From: Anaerobiospirillum sp. NML120449
Lineage (GTDB): Bacteria > Pseudomonadota > Gammaproteobacteria > Enterobacterales > Succinivibrionaceae
Direction: 5' to 3'
DNA: 64,000 nt
Assembly: GCF_023051105.1 (NCBI RefSeq)
Contig: NZ_JALKIL010000008.1
Coordinates: 1 to 64,000, forward strand
Shown: positions 36,761 through 45,452 of the stretch, piece by piece
How the letters are laid out: each line of letters begins with the position of its first letter
How positions within the stretch are numbered: the stretch's first letter is position 1
Position numbers and translations under genes: made by a program
The notes under the pieces: model-generated
What the model was told of the DNA's origin: nothing
The model's input: only the letters and a program-made list of their open reading frames with translations
Database searches by the model: none

Positions 36761-38005
36761 TCAGTGCTCATAATTGTGCTTGCAGTACTTTGCAATCACG
36801 CACTTTTCGCAGTGGCCCTCGAAGTTACGGGCAGTACAGTTGTAGCGGCCATGGAGCAGCAGATAGTGATGGGCTTCCTTTAAGAATGGTTCAGCTACCA
36901 GCGGAGCAATGCGCTCCTCTACCTGACCTGGGCACTTGCCAATGCACAGACCTGTTCTTGTTGCCACGCGGAACACGTGAGTATCAACGGCAATAAAAGG
37001 CTGACCAAAGGCTACGTTGAGAACGACACGGGCAGTTTTGGAGCCCACACCAGGCAGAGCAGTCAGCTCATCAAAGTTGTCAGGAACCTGTCCGTCGTAC
37101 TTGTCGACCAGAACGGCAGAGAGCTGGGCCAGGAATTTGGCCTTGTTCTTCCAAAGTCCAATGCTCTGAATAAAAGGAGCAATGCCGTCAGCACCGAGGG
37201 CCGCCATTGAGCGGGCATCAGGAGCTTTGGCAAACAGAGCAGGAGTTGCCTTGTTCACCGAGGCATCAGTGGCCTGAGCAGAGAGCACCACGGCGCACAG
37301 CAGCTCAAAAGTATTGGAAAACTCAAGCTCGCTCTTTGGATTAGGATTCTGCTTTTGCAGCAGGCTCATCATCTCATAGCGCTCTTTTTCATTGAGCAGA
37401 GTGATTTCCTTAAACTGCTCCTCAATCCCCTTGCTTGGCTCAGCAAAAACCTGAGCCACCTTAGCCCGGCTCTTGCCCCCGGCCTTTGCCTTTGGCTCAG
37501 CAACTGGCTTGTCTGCCTTGGAGGTCTTTGCAGCCTTTGCCTTAGCCTTTTGCTCTGCTGCAGGCTTTTCTGCCTTGGCAGACCTGGTTGCCTTTGCGGC
37601 TTTGGCATTTGGTTCGGCAGCTGCCTTGTCTGCCTTGGAGGCCTTTGCAGCCTTGGCCTTTGGTTCGGCAGCTGCCTTGTCTGCCTTGGAGGCCTTTGCG
37701 GCCTTGGCCTTTGGTTCGGCAGCTGGCTTGTCTGCCTTGGAGGTCTTTGCAGCCTTAGCCTTTGGTTCGGCAGCTGGCTTGTCTGCCTTGGAGGTCTTTG
37801 CAGCCTTAGCCTTTGGCTCAGCAGCAGGCTTTTCTGCCTTGGAGGTCTTTGCAGCCTTAGCCTTTGGCTCAGCAGCGGGCTTTTCTGCCTTGGATGCCTT
37901 GGTTGCCTTTGCGGCTTTGGCCTTTGGCTCAGCGGCTGGTCTGTCGGTTTTGGCTGATTTGGCGGTCTTTTTCAGGGTCTTTTCCTGTTCACTTGCGGTG
38001 CTCAT
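36761..38005 (-). CDS. nth: Endonuclease III with N-terminal histone H1-like tail
   Basis: Nth removes oxidised pyrimidines from DNA and cleaves the abasic site. Residues about 200-414 are the enzyme: LSAQATD, the helix-hairpin-helix LPGVGSKTARVVLN with catalytic K323, VDTHV with D341, and the iron-sulfur loop cysteines 390, 399, 402 and 408. The first spacing is eight residues, where E. coli Nth has six. Residues 1-190 are an added tail of nine roughly 17-residue repeats (PAAEPKAKAAKTSKADK type), strongly basic and resembling the C-terminal tail of histone H1, probably binding DNA non-specifically. E. coli Nth is 211 residues. ATG 38005 has AGGGA upstream and is preferred over an in-frame start further out. 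In E. coli nth ends the rsx operon; here it is divergent from rsxA. Confidence 0.95.
   Translation of the reverse strand: MSTASEQEKTLKKTAKSAKTDRPAAEPKAKAAKATKASKAEKPAAEPKAKAAKTSKAEKPAAEPKAKAAKTSKADKPAAEPKAKAAKTSKADKPAAEPKAKAAKASKADKAAAEPKAKAAKASKADKAAAEPNAKAAKATRSAKAEKPAAEQKAKAKAAKTSKADKPVAEPKAKAGGKSRAKVAQVFAEPSKGIEEQFKEITLLNEKERYEMMSLLQKQNPNPKSELEFSNTFELLCAVVLSAQATDASVNKATPALFAKAPDARSMAALGADGIAPFIQSIGLWKNKAKFLAQLSAVLVDKYDGQVPDNFDELTALPGVGSKTARVVLNVAFGQPFIAVDTHVFRVATRTGLCIGKCPGQVEERIAPLVAEPFLKEAHHYLLLHGRYNCTARNFEGHCEKCVIAKYCKHNYEH
37472..37939 (-). repeat. 51-bp in-frame repeats encoding H1-like tail of Nth
   Basis: Nine units, mostly 51 bases, encode P/A-A-A-E-P-K-A-K-A-A-K-x-S-K-A-D/E-K. 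Two units are expanded or altered. Near-identical adjacent copies suggest ongoing slippage or recombination, so tail length may vary between strains. Confidence 0.92.
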
Positions 38006-38600
38006 GGTGGTCCCTCGATTTGTGGTACCGGTCTCAGGCATGGGCCTGATGCTCTCTTTTTGTGTGTATGCTGACAATTATGGGCTATCTGCAGACCTTA
38101 TCAAGTCAGGTCCCTATCATGTGCGTGATTTTATCGATGGGCATCAGGACTGATGGCCAAAAAGCCTGTAAATCACAGGCTGTGGACAAATTATTTACAA
38201 CAGTCTCTGGAGATGTGAGTAAGCCTTTGCTTACGCTGCGCGACAAGTGATGCATCAAATGGCTTATTTATGCTGATTTCAGGCAGTGTTATCACTTGCG
38301 CAAAATATGCAATTGATTCTTGTCTGTTAGCCAAATTAAGCACTATGAAGTACAATGACCGCGCCTGTGTCGTGTATACATCGCAAAAGGCAGAGCTGCA
38401 CAGCCCTTCGGGGAAGCTTGACCAGGTGCAGTTTCTGTCTTTTGCGATGCATGCATACCCCGGGACTTATACCCTCAGGTTTATCCTGATATTTATCCTT
38501 ACTCCAGCCGGTTCAAATCCTTTTCCTGACTGCCGGGCTCTGATCCCGTTAAATCATCAGCCCCCTGCAGACATTAAAAGGTGCATAGAAAGTGGGTACG
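38006..38600. other. Divergent nth-rsxA intergenic region
   Basis: About 595 bases without a gene. It must hold divergent promoters for nth and rsxA; no convincing hexamers or SoxR-type dyad were recognised. A single DnaA-box-like TGTGGACAA near 38182 is not enough to suggest an origin. Confidence 0.5.
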
Positions 38601-39188
38601 ATGATAGACGCTTTAATACTCTTCTTCAGCGCCGCCATAGTTAATAACTTTGTGCTGGTCCGCTTCCTTGGTATCTGTCCTTTTATCGGCGTATCAAGCC
38701 AGCTCTCTGCCGCCCTGGGCATGGGTGGAGCCACAACATTTGTGCTGGTGCTCTCAGCCCTTATCTGTACCCTTGCCAACAATTATGTTCTGGGACCTCT
38801 GGGCCTTACCTCACTTGATCTCATAGTAGACATCATAATTATTGCCGTAGCCGTTCAGTCTGTGGAAATCATTATCCGCAAGACCTCCTATAACCTTTAT
38901 CAGGCTCTGGGCATCTACCTCCCACTTATCACCAGCAACTGCATTGTGCTTGGTCTGGTGCTGCTCAACAGCTCCCTGAATCACTCCCTGTTAAGCGCCA
39001 TGGTCTACGCTCTGGGTGCCGGTGCCGGCTTTACTCTGGTACTGACTCTCTTTGCCGCCATGCGTGAGCGTCTGGTTTTAAACGACGTACCAGCTCCTTT
39101 CCAGGGAACAGCCATTGCCCTTATCAGTGCCGGACTGATGTCCCTTGCATTCATGGGCTTTGCCGGATTTACCGGCAGCTCGGTCTGA
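38601..39188 (+). CDS. rsxA: Rnf/Rsx electron transport complex subunit A
   Basis: RsxA (RnfA) is an integral membrane subunit of the complex that passes electrons between reduced ferredoxin and NAD, coupled to ion movement; in E. coli the complex also re-reduces SoxR. The 195-residue protein has six hydrophobic segments and the family signature IVNNFVLVRFLGICPFIGVS, with the conserved Cys in the membrane. Length matches E. coli (193). ATG 38601 fits the family N-terminus better than GTG 38592; the ribosome binding site is weak (AAGTGGG). It is the first gene of the rsx cluster but is separated from rsxB by over 700 bases. Confidence 0.95.
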   Translation: MIDALILFFSAAIVNNFVLVRFLGICPFIGVSSQLSAALGMGGATTFVLVLSALICTLANNYVLGPLGLTSLDLIVDIIIIAVAVQSVEIIIRKTSYNLYQALGIYLPLITSNCIVLGLVLLNSSLNHSLLSAMVYALGAGAGFTLVLTLFAAMRERLVLNDVPAPFQGTAIALISAGLMSLAFMGFAGFTGSSV

Positions 39189-39924
39189 CGACATGCCTGG
39201 CAACAGCCCAGGCCTCAGCCCTGGCCACGGGCACGGCATCAGGCCCGGAATCAGGCAGGGTATCAGGCTGTAAGTCAGCCTGAGCATGGCACTGACAGCT
39301 GTTCTTAACAGACACGCATATCAGGCCATCTTCACATGGAAAAACCCCTTTTCTGAATACTTTCTCCTGCTCTAAGGAGATCCGTACTGGGCCGTCCGGT
39401 CCTGGCGCTGTGAAAGCTCATCAGTGATGCTTTTACGGCTCATTGCCCGGATGCTGCCAGGCTGATAGTTGCAGCCGTCAAGTGCGCCCCTGTACAAGGT
39501 ACGCAGTATGCGCCTGAGGTGCATTGAGGCTGAGCCGGCGCTCAGTTTATGGACCATAAATTAATCGCATGCCATCCCACACATGCAGTGAATACAGGAT
39601 GGCAGCGCTGCAGGCTGACAGATCTGACCTCAGGTCAGCTCTGCCAGACAGAGCAAGGATGCTCTGTATGCCCTGTTCAGGCACCTGCATATGTCAGTTA
39701 CATGCCGCGCTGCCGGGCAATGCCTGCACTGCCCGGCAGTACAGACCCTTGCTGTGGCCAGTGGTACAGCAGGAGGCAGCAGGCTTTCAGCCACATGCTT
39801 AAGCTCATGAGGGCGCGGGACGCGGCGTAAACAGTTACTGTGCCGTGTTTTGCGGTTCTGTGATGTGCTGTTATGTGCGGTGCTGCGCTTTTTGTGACTG
39901 ACGGAGCTTTAGAGGCTATCGGTT
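39189..39924 (+). other. Unusually long spacer between rsxA and rsxB
   Basis: About 735 bases with no gene supported; small open frames lack ribosome binding sites and homology. It starts with GC-rich CAGGCC/GGCATCAGGC words. No clear terminator was found, so read-through from rsxA cannot be excluded, but an internal promoter is likely. Confidence 0.55.
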
Positions 39925-40494
39925 ATGGATATTGGAAATAACGCAATCAGTTTTCTGCTCTATGGAGCTGCAGCTCTGTTCGCCCTTGGCGTGATTCTGT
40001 CCCTGCTGGCCCGTGCCGGCAAGAATGATGGAGATGACAAGGCCGATCAGCTGGAAAAAGCCCTGCCAGGCGCCCAGTGTGCCCAGTGTGGCTATCCTGG
40101 CTGTCGTGCCTATGCCGAGGCCATGGCCAATGGTACTGCTGCATGTAACAAATGTACCCCGGGCGGTCAGGACACTATCGATACCCTGGCTTCCATTCTG
40201 GGGGTGAGCGTACCTGCTGATGAAAGCGAGGATGCTATCTTTGCTCCGCGCACTGTAGCCATTATTCATGAAAGTCTGTGCACCGGCTGCACCAAGTGCA
40301 CCCGTCACTGCCCTGTTGACGCTATCCGTGGTGAGCGCCGTGTAGTTCATACCGTTATGGAAAATGAGTGCATAGGCTGCAATGAGTGCGTCAACAAATG
40401 CCCTGAAAAGTGTATTGAAATGGTCCGTCTTGAGCCTACCATTGCCAACTTTAACTGGGAACTGCACCCTATCCGTTTCAAGGGGACCAACTGA
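39925..40494 (+). CDS. rsxB: Rnf/Rsx complex subunit B (iron-sulfur)
   Basis: RsxB is the peripheral ferredoxin-like subunit that takes electrons into the Rnf complex. The 189-residue protein has an N-terminal membrane anchor (LLYGAAALFALGVILSLLA). The 4Fe-4S domain is next (CAQCGYPGC), and two bacterial ferredoxin clusters follow (CTGCTKCTRHCP and CIGCNECVNKCP). Length matches E. coli RsxB (192). The stop overlaps the rsxC start as TGATG, indicating translational coupling. GAGG lies 9 bases upstream of the start. Confidence 0.96.
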   Translation: MDIGNNAISFLLYGAAALFALGVILSLLARAGKNDGDDKADQLEKALPGAQCAQCGYPGCRAYAEAMANGTAACNKCTPGGQDTIDTLASILGVSVPADESEDAIFAPRTVAIIHESLCTGCTKCTRHCPVDAIRGERRVVHTVMENECIGCNECVNKCPEKCIEMVRLEPTIANFNWELHPIRFKGTN

Positions 40495-42770
40495 TGCCAT
40501 TCTCCAAGCAGTTAGAAAAAATCATGCAGGGCAAGATCTGGCGCTTCTTTGGCGGCATCAAAACCGTTGAGCGCAAGGGCACCACTAACAGTGCCATTGA
40601 AGAGCTGGCTATTCCATCTCTGATTACCCTGCCTCTTGACCGACACCTGGGTGAGGGCGGTCATCTGCTGGTTCATACCGGCGACCGCGTCAAGGCCGGT
40701 CAGCGTCTGACTACTCCTGGCGGCAACCGTAACGTTCCTCTGCATGCATCAACCTCAGGTGAGGTTATCAGCATTGGCATGCAGGTACTTCCTCATCCGT
40801 CAGGCTTTCTGGGCCGCTGCATCACCATCAAGCCAGATGGCCTTGATGAAAAAGTGCCTGACGAGCCAATGACTGACTGGAAAGAGCGTACTCCTAAAGA
40901 GCTGCTCGACCGCATCCGTCTGTTTGGTGTAGAAGGCCTGGGCGGTGCCCAGTTCCAGACAGCCGCAAAAATCGGTGCTGCCGTTGAGGAAGCCCGTGGC
41001 GACTGCAATATTTTCATTGTCAACGGTGCCGAATGTGAGCCCGTTGCCACCTGTGATGACCGTCTGATGCAGGAGCGCGCCGCTGAAATTGCCCAGGGTA
41101 TTGAAGTGGTACGCCACATTCTCAAGCCAAAGGTCATCATTGTTGCCATTGAGAACAATAAGCCTAATGCCATCAAGGCCATGAAGGCAGCCGTTGCCTC
41201 AGATGTTCAGGTAAGAGAGATTCCATCCCTCTATCCGTCAGGTGCGGCCCGTAACCTCATCAAAATCTGCACCGGCATTGAAATTCCTTACAGTGAGCAC
41301 ACCTCTGAGTGCGGAATTGTAGTGGACAATGTCGAAACCGTTTTTGCCATCAAGCAGGCAGTTATTGACGGTATCCCGCTTATCAAACGTGTGATTACCG
41401 TAGACGGCCAGACACTGGGCCGCAGCGGCAATGCTCTGGTGCGCCTTGGCACCTCAGTACGCTTTGTGCTCAACTCCTACAAGCTCAATCCTGAGCGCCG
41501 TCAGCGTGTCATTCTGGGCGGCCCTTTCATGGGCTTTACCCTGCCCAGCATTGATGTGCCTATTACCAAGAGCGCTACCTGCGTTTACGTACCGTCCTAC
41601 AAGGAGCTCGATGAGCAGCCTGAGTCCATGAACTGCATTCGCTGCGGCCGCTGTGCCCGCGTCTGCCCAAGCCGACTCGTGCCTTATCAGCTCTATGCTC
41701 TGTCACGTGCTGGCATGCACAAAAAGACCAGCTCCTGCGGCATGATGGACTGTACAGAATGTGGCTGCTGCTCTTACGTATGCCCATCCCGTATTACTCT
41801 GACAGCCCAGTTCCGCAAGGAAAAGGCTATTTTGCGCCTGCTTGATGACAATCAGAAGCGCAATCAGCGTGCTCAGGAGCGTATTGCTGCCCGCAATGAG
41901 CGCCTTGCAAAGGAAGAGGAAACACGACGTAAGCGCCGTGAGGCCGCTTTGGCCCGTGCTGCCCGTGAAAAGGAAGCTGAGGCTGACATGACTCCGGAGC
42001 AGATTGCTCAGAAGCGTGCTGAGGCAGTAGCTGCAGCACGTGAGCGTGCCGCTGCCCGCCGTGCTGCCGCAGTCGGCAATACTGCCGTAGGAGGAGCCGC
42101 TGGAGCTGCCGCCCGTGAAAAAGCCGCACAGCCATCAGGCAATGATATGCTGGTGCGTCCGCAGGGCGATTCCTCTGCCACCATGGGTTCTATTACCGCC
42201 ATCAAGGCCATTAGCAGCATATCTTCAGCAGGCGCAGCCAGCACCGATGGCGACGCTGCGGACAGTACCGCAGGCAACTTAGCTGCCAGCACCGCCCAGG
42301 AGCGTGCCAGCCGCATGATGCAGCAGCGTCCTGACGGCATGCTGGTAGCAGCCATGATGGCTCAGGGCGGCACTACAGCCATGCGTCAGCGTGCTGAAGA
42401 AAATGGCATTGCTGACAGCTCACGCGCAGCTGGCAAACCAGTTGCCGCCTCAGATGATGCTAATGCTGAGCAGCGCGAAAAGCTGCCTTACTCTCTGCGC
42501 AAGGGTGCCCGTCAGAAGCATGCCCCTGATATCCATATGTGGCCTGCCATAACTGAGCGTGAGCCATGCATGGACAAGGTGGAAAATCCTCCGGCTGAGG
42601 GTGTCTACATTCCAGAGAGCCGCCCTAAGACCAAGATGTATCTGCAGGCTCCTGAGGAGAAAAAGAAAGAAAACCTCAAGCTGCCAGGCGCACTGCGCCG
42701 TGCCGATCTGCCACCTGCTGGTGAGGAAAACCAGACCGACAATTCTGACAGTGCAGGTACCACCAGCTAA
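40494..42770 (+). CDS. rsxC: Rnf/Rsx complex subunit C
   Basis: RsxC carries the NADH/FMN site and two 4Fe-4S clusters on the cytoplasmic face of the complex. The 758-residue protein has the family core (GGAQFQTAAKIGAA, NGAECEPVATCDDRLM) and cluster ligands at C381-C384-C387-C391 (CIRCGRCARVC) and C420-C423-C426-C430. From residue about 445 a charged coiled coil and an Ala-rich low-complexity region follow, as in E. coli RsxC, whose C-terminus is also repetitive. The start overlaps rsxB. A 255-base spacer with tandem repeats separates it from rsxD. Confidence 0.95.
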   Translation: MPFSKQLEKIMQGKIWRFFGGIKTVERKGTTNSAIEELAIPSLITLPLDRHLGEGGHLLVHTGDRVKAGQRLTTPGGNRNVPLHASTSGEVISIGMQVLPHPSGFLGRCITIKPDGLDEKVPDEPMTDWKERTPKELLDRIRLFGVEGLGGAQFQTAAKIGAAVEEARGDCNIFIVNGAECEPVATCDDRLMQERAAEIAQGIEVVRHILKPKVIIVAIENNKPNAIKAMKAAVASDVQVREIPSLYPSGAARNLIKICTGIEIPYSEHTSECGIVVDNVETVFAIKQAVIDGIPLIKRVITVDGQTLGRSGNALVRLGTSVRFVLNSYKLNPERRQRVILGGPFMGFTLPSIDVPITKSATCVYVPSYKELDEQPESMNCIRCGRCARVCPSRLVPYQLYALSRAGMHKKTSSCGMMDCTECGCCSYVCPSRITLTAQFRKEKAILRLLDDNQKRNQRAQERIAARNERLAKEEETRRKRREAALARAAREKEAEADMTPEQIAQKRAEAVAAARERAAARRAAAVGNTAVGGAAGAAAREKAAQPSGNDMLVRPQGDSSATMGSITAIKAISSISSAGAASTDGDAADSTAGNLAASTAQERASRMMQQRPDGMLVAAMMAQGGTTAMRQRAEENGIADSSRAAGKPVAASDDANAEQREKLPYSLRKGARQKHAPDIHMWPAITEREPCMDKVENPPAEGVYIPESRPKTKMYLQAPEEKKKENLKLPGALRRADLPPAGEENQTDNSDSAGTTS

Positions 42771-43025
42771 TCAGAGCCTCAAGATCATCAAGCCCTGAGC
42801 TCTAACCCCACGGATTGACGGCCAAAGCTTGCAGCTCCCGGTTTGAATGGTCAGGCCTGAGCACCAAAGCTTGCAGCTCCAGGCCTGAGTGGTCAGGCCT
42901 GAGCCCCAAAGCTTGCAGGCAACAGCTTGAATGCCACAGCTCATCAGCTCCCCTGCTTACCAGGATGCTGCAGCGTACAGCAGTTGATAAACTGCTGTAC
43001 GGATCCAGCCAATCAGGAAATTTAA
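42771..43025 (+). repeat. Spacer with 42-bp tandem repeat between rsxC and rsxD
   Basis: CCAAAGCTTGCAG starts at 42822, 42864 and 42906, giving an exact 42-base period. The first two units also share TGGTCAGGCCTGAGC. The third is partial. No gene and no clear terminator in this spacer. Confidence 0.85.
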
Positions 43026-44552
43026 ATGCAAATCTCTGTACAGAGTGCCAAACAGAATCTGGGCATCGAACCAGCACCTCATCTGCACAGCCCGATGAGC
43101 ACAGAAAAGATCATGGTCATTGTGCTGCTCTCACTGATTCCAGCACTGGGCGTCATGACCTTTTTCTTTGGTTCCGGCACCATCATCCAGTTCTTTATAT
43201 CCGCAGCTACCGCCCTGTTATGTCAGGTGCTGGCGGCTGTCTTACGCTCACGCTCGATAAAGCGCAGCCTTAAGGATCCATCAGGTCTGGTAACAGCCAT
43301 TTTGCTGGCTCTGACCCTGCCACAGCTGCTGCCATGGTATTACACAGTGATGGCTACAGCCTTTGCCATGCTGCTGGTACGTGAGTGCTTTGGCGGACTG
43401 GGACAGAATCTGTTCAATCCGGCCATGTCAGGCTTTATCTTCCTGATCATCTCCTCACCTGGTGTTTTCTACACTACCTGGGTAACCCCTACTCCATATG
43501 CCATTACCGTGGCCACTCCAGATCGTGCCTGGGATGTCATCATGAATGGCGCCGATCCTCAGATACTGGTCCGTGAAATCAAGGAGCTCAACCGCTCCAA
43601 CGAAATTGAGGCCGCTCATAACGAACTCATGAAGGCCCAGGAACTGGCTCGCGCTCATGACGCCTCCGCTGACGCTGCAGGCGCCGCCCCTGCTGCTGAG
43701 GCTGCCGCTGACGCTGCAGCTGACGACGCAGCGGCTGCCGCAGATCCGGCAGGTGCTGAGGGTACCGCCGTTTCCGAAAAAGCCGCAGCTACTGCAGATG
43801 CCATGGCAGGTGAGGCTGATGCCGCCGCCGCTCAGGCCACAGGAGAAGATGCAGCGGAGCTGGACGCAGCTGCTGCTGACACTGCTGCCGGGGTCGATGG
43901 TTCTCAGGAGGCCGCCTCTGCAGAGGCTGAGCTTGCTGAAGCAGCAGCTCGTGATCGTGCTGAGGACCATGCTTCCTTTGAAGACATGATGGCTACTGCA
44001 ACCTTAAGCAAGGACCATCTGACCACTGACGCCCTGACCGGAGCTACCTATCTTGAGAGCATCAAGACAGCCCGCAAGGCAGGTGACGTCAAGGAGCAGC
44101 CACCTGTTGATCTCTACAGCCCAAGCTTTGTTGCCTATGCCTGGCTGGCCGGCGCTTATGTTCTGGGCGGCATGGTTCTGATTTTCACCAAGGTGATCCG
44201 CTTCCAGCCTCCTCTTGCTTTCATTATTGCCATTGGCGCAATGAGCTATATCTGGAATTACTATGACCCTCAGCTATGTATCAGCATGGCTGAACATCTG
44301 ATCATGGGCGGTACCATGCTCGGCGCCTTCTACATCATTACCGATCCGGTAACTACCTGCGGTACTTTCAAAGGCCGTATTCTGCTGTCAGTTATCATCG
44401 GTATGCTCATTGTTCTGATTCGCGTCCATGGCAGCTACTCAGATTCTGTAGCTTTTGCTGTCATGCTGGGCAACTGTCTGGCTCCTCTTATGGATGTCAT
44501 GACCCGCCGCCGTCCATTTGGTGTTGGCTACCGTCCAGGAGGTCTTAACTGA
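43026..44552 (+). CDS. rsxD: Rnf/Rsx complex subunit D with Ala-rich insertion
   Basis: RsxD is a polytopic membrane subunit carrying covalently bound FMN. The 508-residue protein is over 150 residues longer than E. coli RsxD (352). The extra length is an Ala/Asp/Glu-rich stretch at residues about 205-320, placed just before the flavinylation motif LTGAT, where T341 is the expected FMN-linked threonine. The hydrophobic segments before and after (LLPWYYTVMATAFAMLLV, LAFIIAIGAMSYIWN, and GTMLGAFYIITDPVT) are typical. ATG 43026 has AGGA about 8 bases upstream. The stop overlaps the rsxG start as TGATG. Confidence 0.95.
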   Translation: MQISVQSAKQNLGIEPAPHLHSPMSTEKIMVIVLLSLIPALGVMTFFFGSGTIIQFFISAATALLCQVLAAVLRSRSIKRSLKDPSGLVTAILLALTLPQLLPWYYTVMATAFAMLLVRECFGGLGQNLFNPAMSGFIFLIISSPGVFYTTWVTPTPYAITVATPDRAWDVIMNGADPQILVREIKELNRSNEIEAAHNELMKAQELARAHDASADAAGAAPAAEAAADAAADDAAAAADPAGAEGTAVSEKAAATADAMAGEADAAAAQATGEDAAELDAAAADTAAGVDGSQEAASAEAELAEAAARDRAEDHASFEDMMATATLSKDHLTTDALTGATYLESIKTARKAGDVKEQPPVDLYSPSFVAYAWLAGAYVLGGMVLIFTKVIRFQPPLAFIIAIGAMSYIWNYYDPQLCISMAEHLIMGGTMLGAFYIITDPVTTCGTFKGRILLSVIIGMLIVLIRVHGSYSDSVAFAVMLGNCLAPLMDVMTRRRPFGVGYRPGGLN

Positions 44553-45178
44553 TGTTTGACAACAAGCCTGGCGTACGCGCCCTGTTCTCAGGCGTAATCC
44601 TTTCAGCCATTGCCGCCCTGTGTACCGCAGGTGTGCTCTATGCCGAGCAGGATACATCTCCACATATTCAGGCCAACCGTGACCGTAATGAGCAGATGCT
44701 TATCGACAGTCTGCTGCCGGATGTGAAAAAGCAGGCTCAAGGCAAGGTAACCTACCATTGCAAGCTCATTTCAGACCGCCGCATTGGCAAGAATATGAAG
44801 GCCTACATTGCCCGTGATGAAAGCGGCAAGACACTTGGTTATATCTCCAGTTTCTCCACCAACCGTGGCTACTCCGTACCACTCATCCTCATTGGCGGCA
44901 TGGACAGCAATGGACGTATTACCAGGATTGATATCCAGCTCAGCCGTGAGACTCCAGGTATTGGTGACAAGGTTGAGCGCCGCCGTGGCAACTACCTTGA
45001 TCAGTTTGACGGTCTTGCCGTTGAAGACCGCCGCTGGGACGTCAAGAAGTTTGGCGGTGACTTTGACTACATAACCGGCGCCACAGTAACCTCACGAGCC
45101 CTGGTACTGGCCTCCAAAGACTTCATTGAGGTCCTCAAGGCCACCGATTTTGCCTCACTGCGCGACTGCCCGAAATAA
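44552..45178 (+). CDS. rsxG: Rnf/Rsx complex subunit G
   Basis: RsxG is anchored by one N-terminal helix (LFSGVILSAIAALCTAGVLY) with a periplasmic FMN-binding domain. The 208-residue protein (E. coli 206) has GGMDSNGRITRIDIQ, ETPGIGDKV and the flavinylation motif ITGATVTS with T178. It is translationally coupled to rsxD by a TGATG overlap. Confidence 0.95.
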   Translation: MFDNKPGVRALFSGVILSAIAALCTAGVLYAEQDTSPHIQANRDRNEQMLIDSLLPDVKKQAQGKVTYHCKLISDRRIGKNMKAYIARDESGKTLGYISSFSTNRGYSVPLILIGGMDSNGRITRIDIQLSRETPGIGDKVERRRGNYLDQFDGLAVEDRRWDVKKFGGDFDYITGATVTSRALVLASKDFIEVLKATDFASLRDCPK

Positions 45179-45452
45179 CTGCATAACAATGCCCCGCCCG
45201 GCCTGCCCTTGCGTTGCAAGGCCTGCCTGGCCGCAGGACGACAATAACCGGCCTGTCCATGAAATGCACGCCAGCAAGGCCATGCGCGCCAGCAAGGCCA
45301 TGCACATCACGCCTGGCCAGCCCCTGCAGCCTGGCAATTCCCGGCCGTGCCGGGACACACCAGGCAGGCACTGCACCTCTGGCAGGGTCCGCACCATAGT
45401 CCGGCAGGAAAGACTCTGAGAAAGTCAGCTCTGATGCTGACAGGAAAGAATT
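45179..45452. other. GC-rich spacer between rsxG and rsxE
   Basis: About 270 bases without a gene, with GGCCTGCC, CAGCAAGGCCATGC (twice, near 45270-45302) and CCTGGC words of the kind seen in other spacers in this window. rsxG and rsxE are adjacent in E. coli. Confidence 0.6.

Noticed and set aside
37473-38153. 226-codon plus-strand frame of Ala/Phe/Gly/Leu repeats
   Set aside because: It is the antisense of the Lys/Ala repeats of nth; low complexity explains the absence of stops.
38160-38250. Replication origin or DnaA-box cluster near nth-rsxA
   Set aside because: Only one imperfect DnaA-like box was seen, with no cluster or AT-rich unwinding element.
39549-39830. 93-codon frame between rsxA and rsxB as a new rsx gene
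   Set aside because: No ribosome binding site, no membrane or cofactor motif, and composition like the surrounding spacer.
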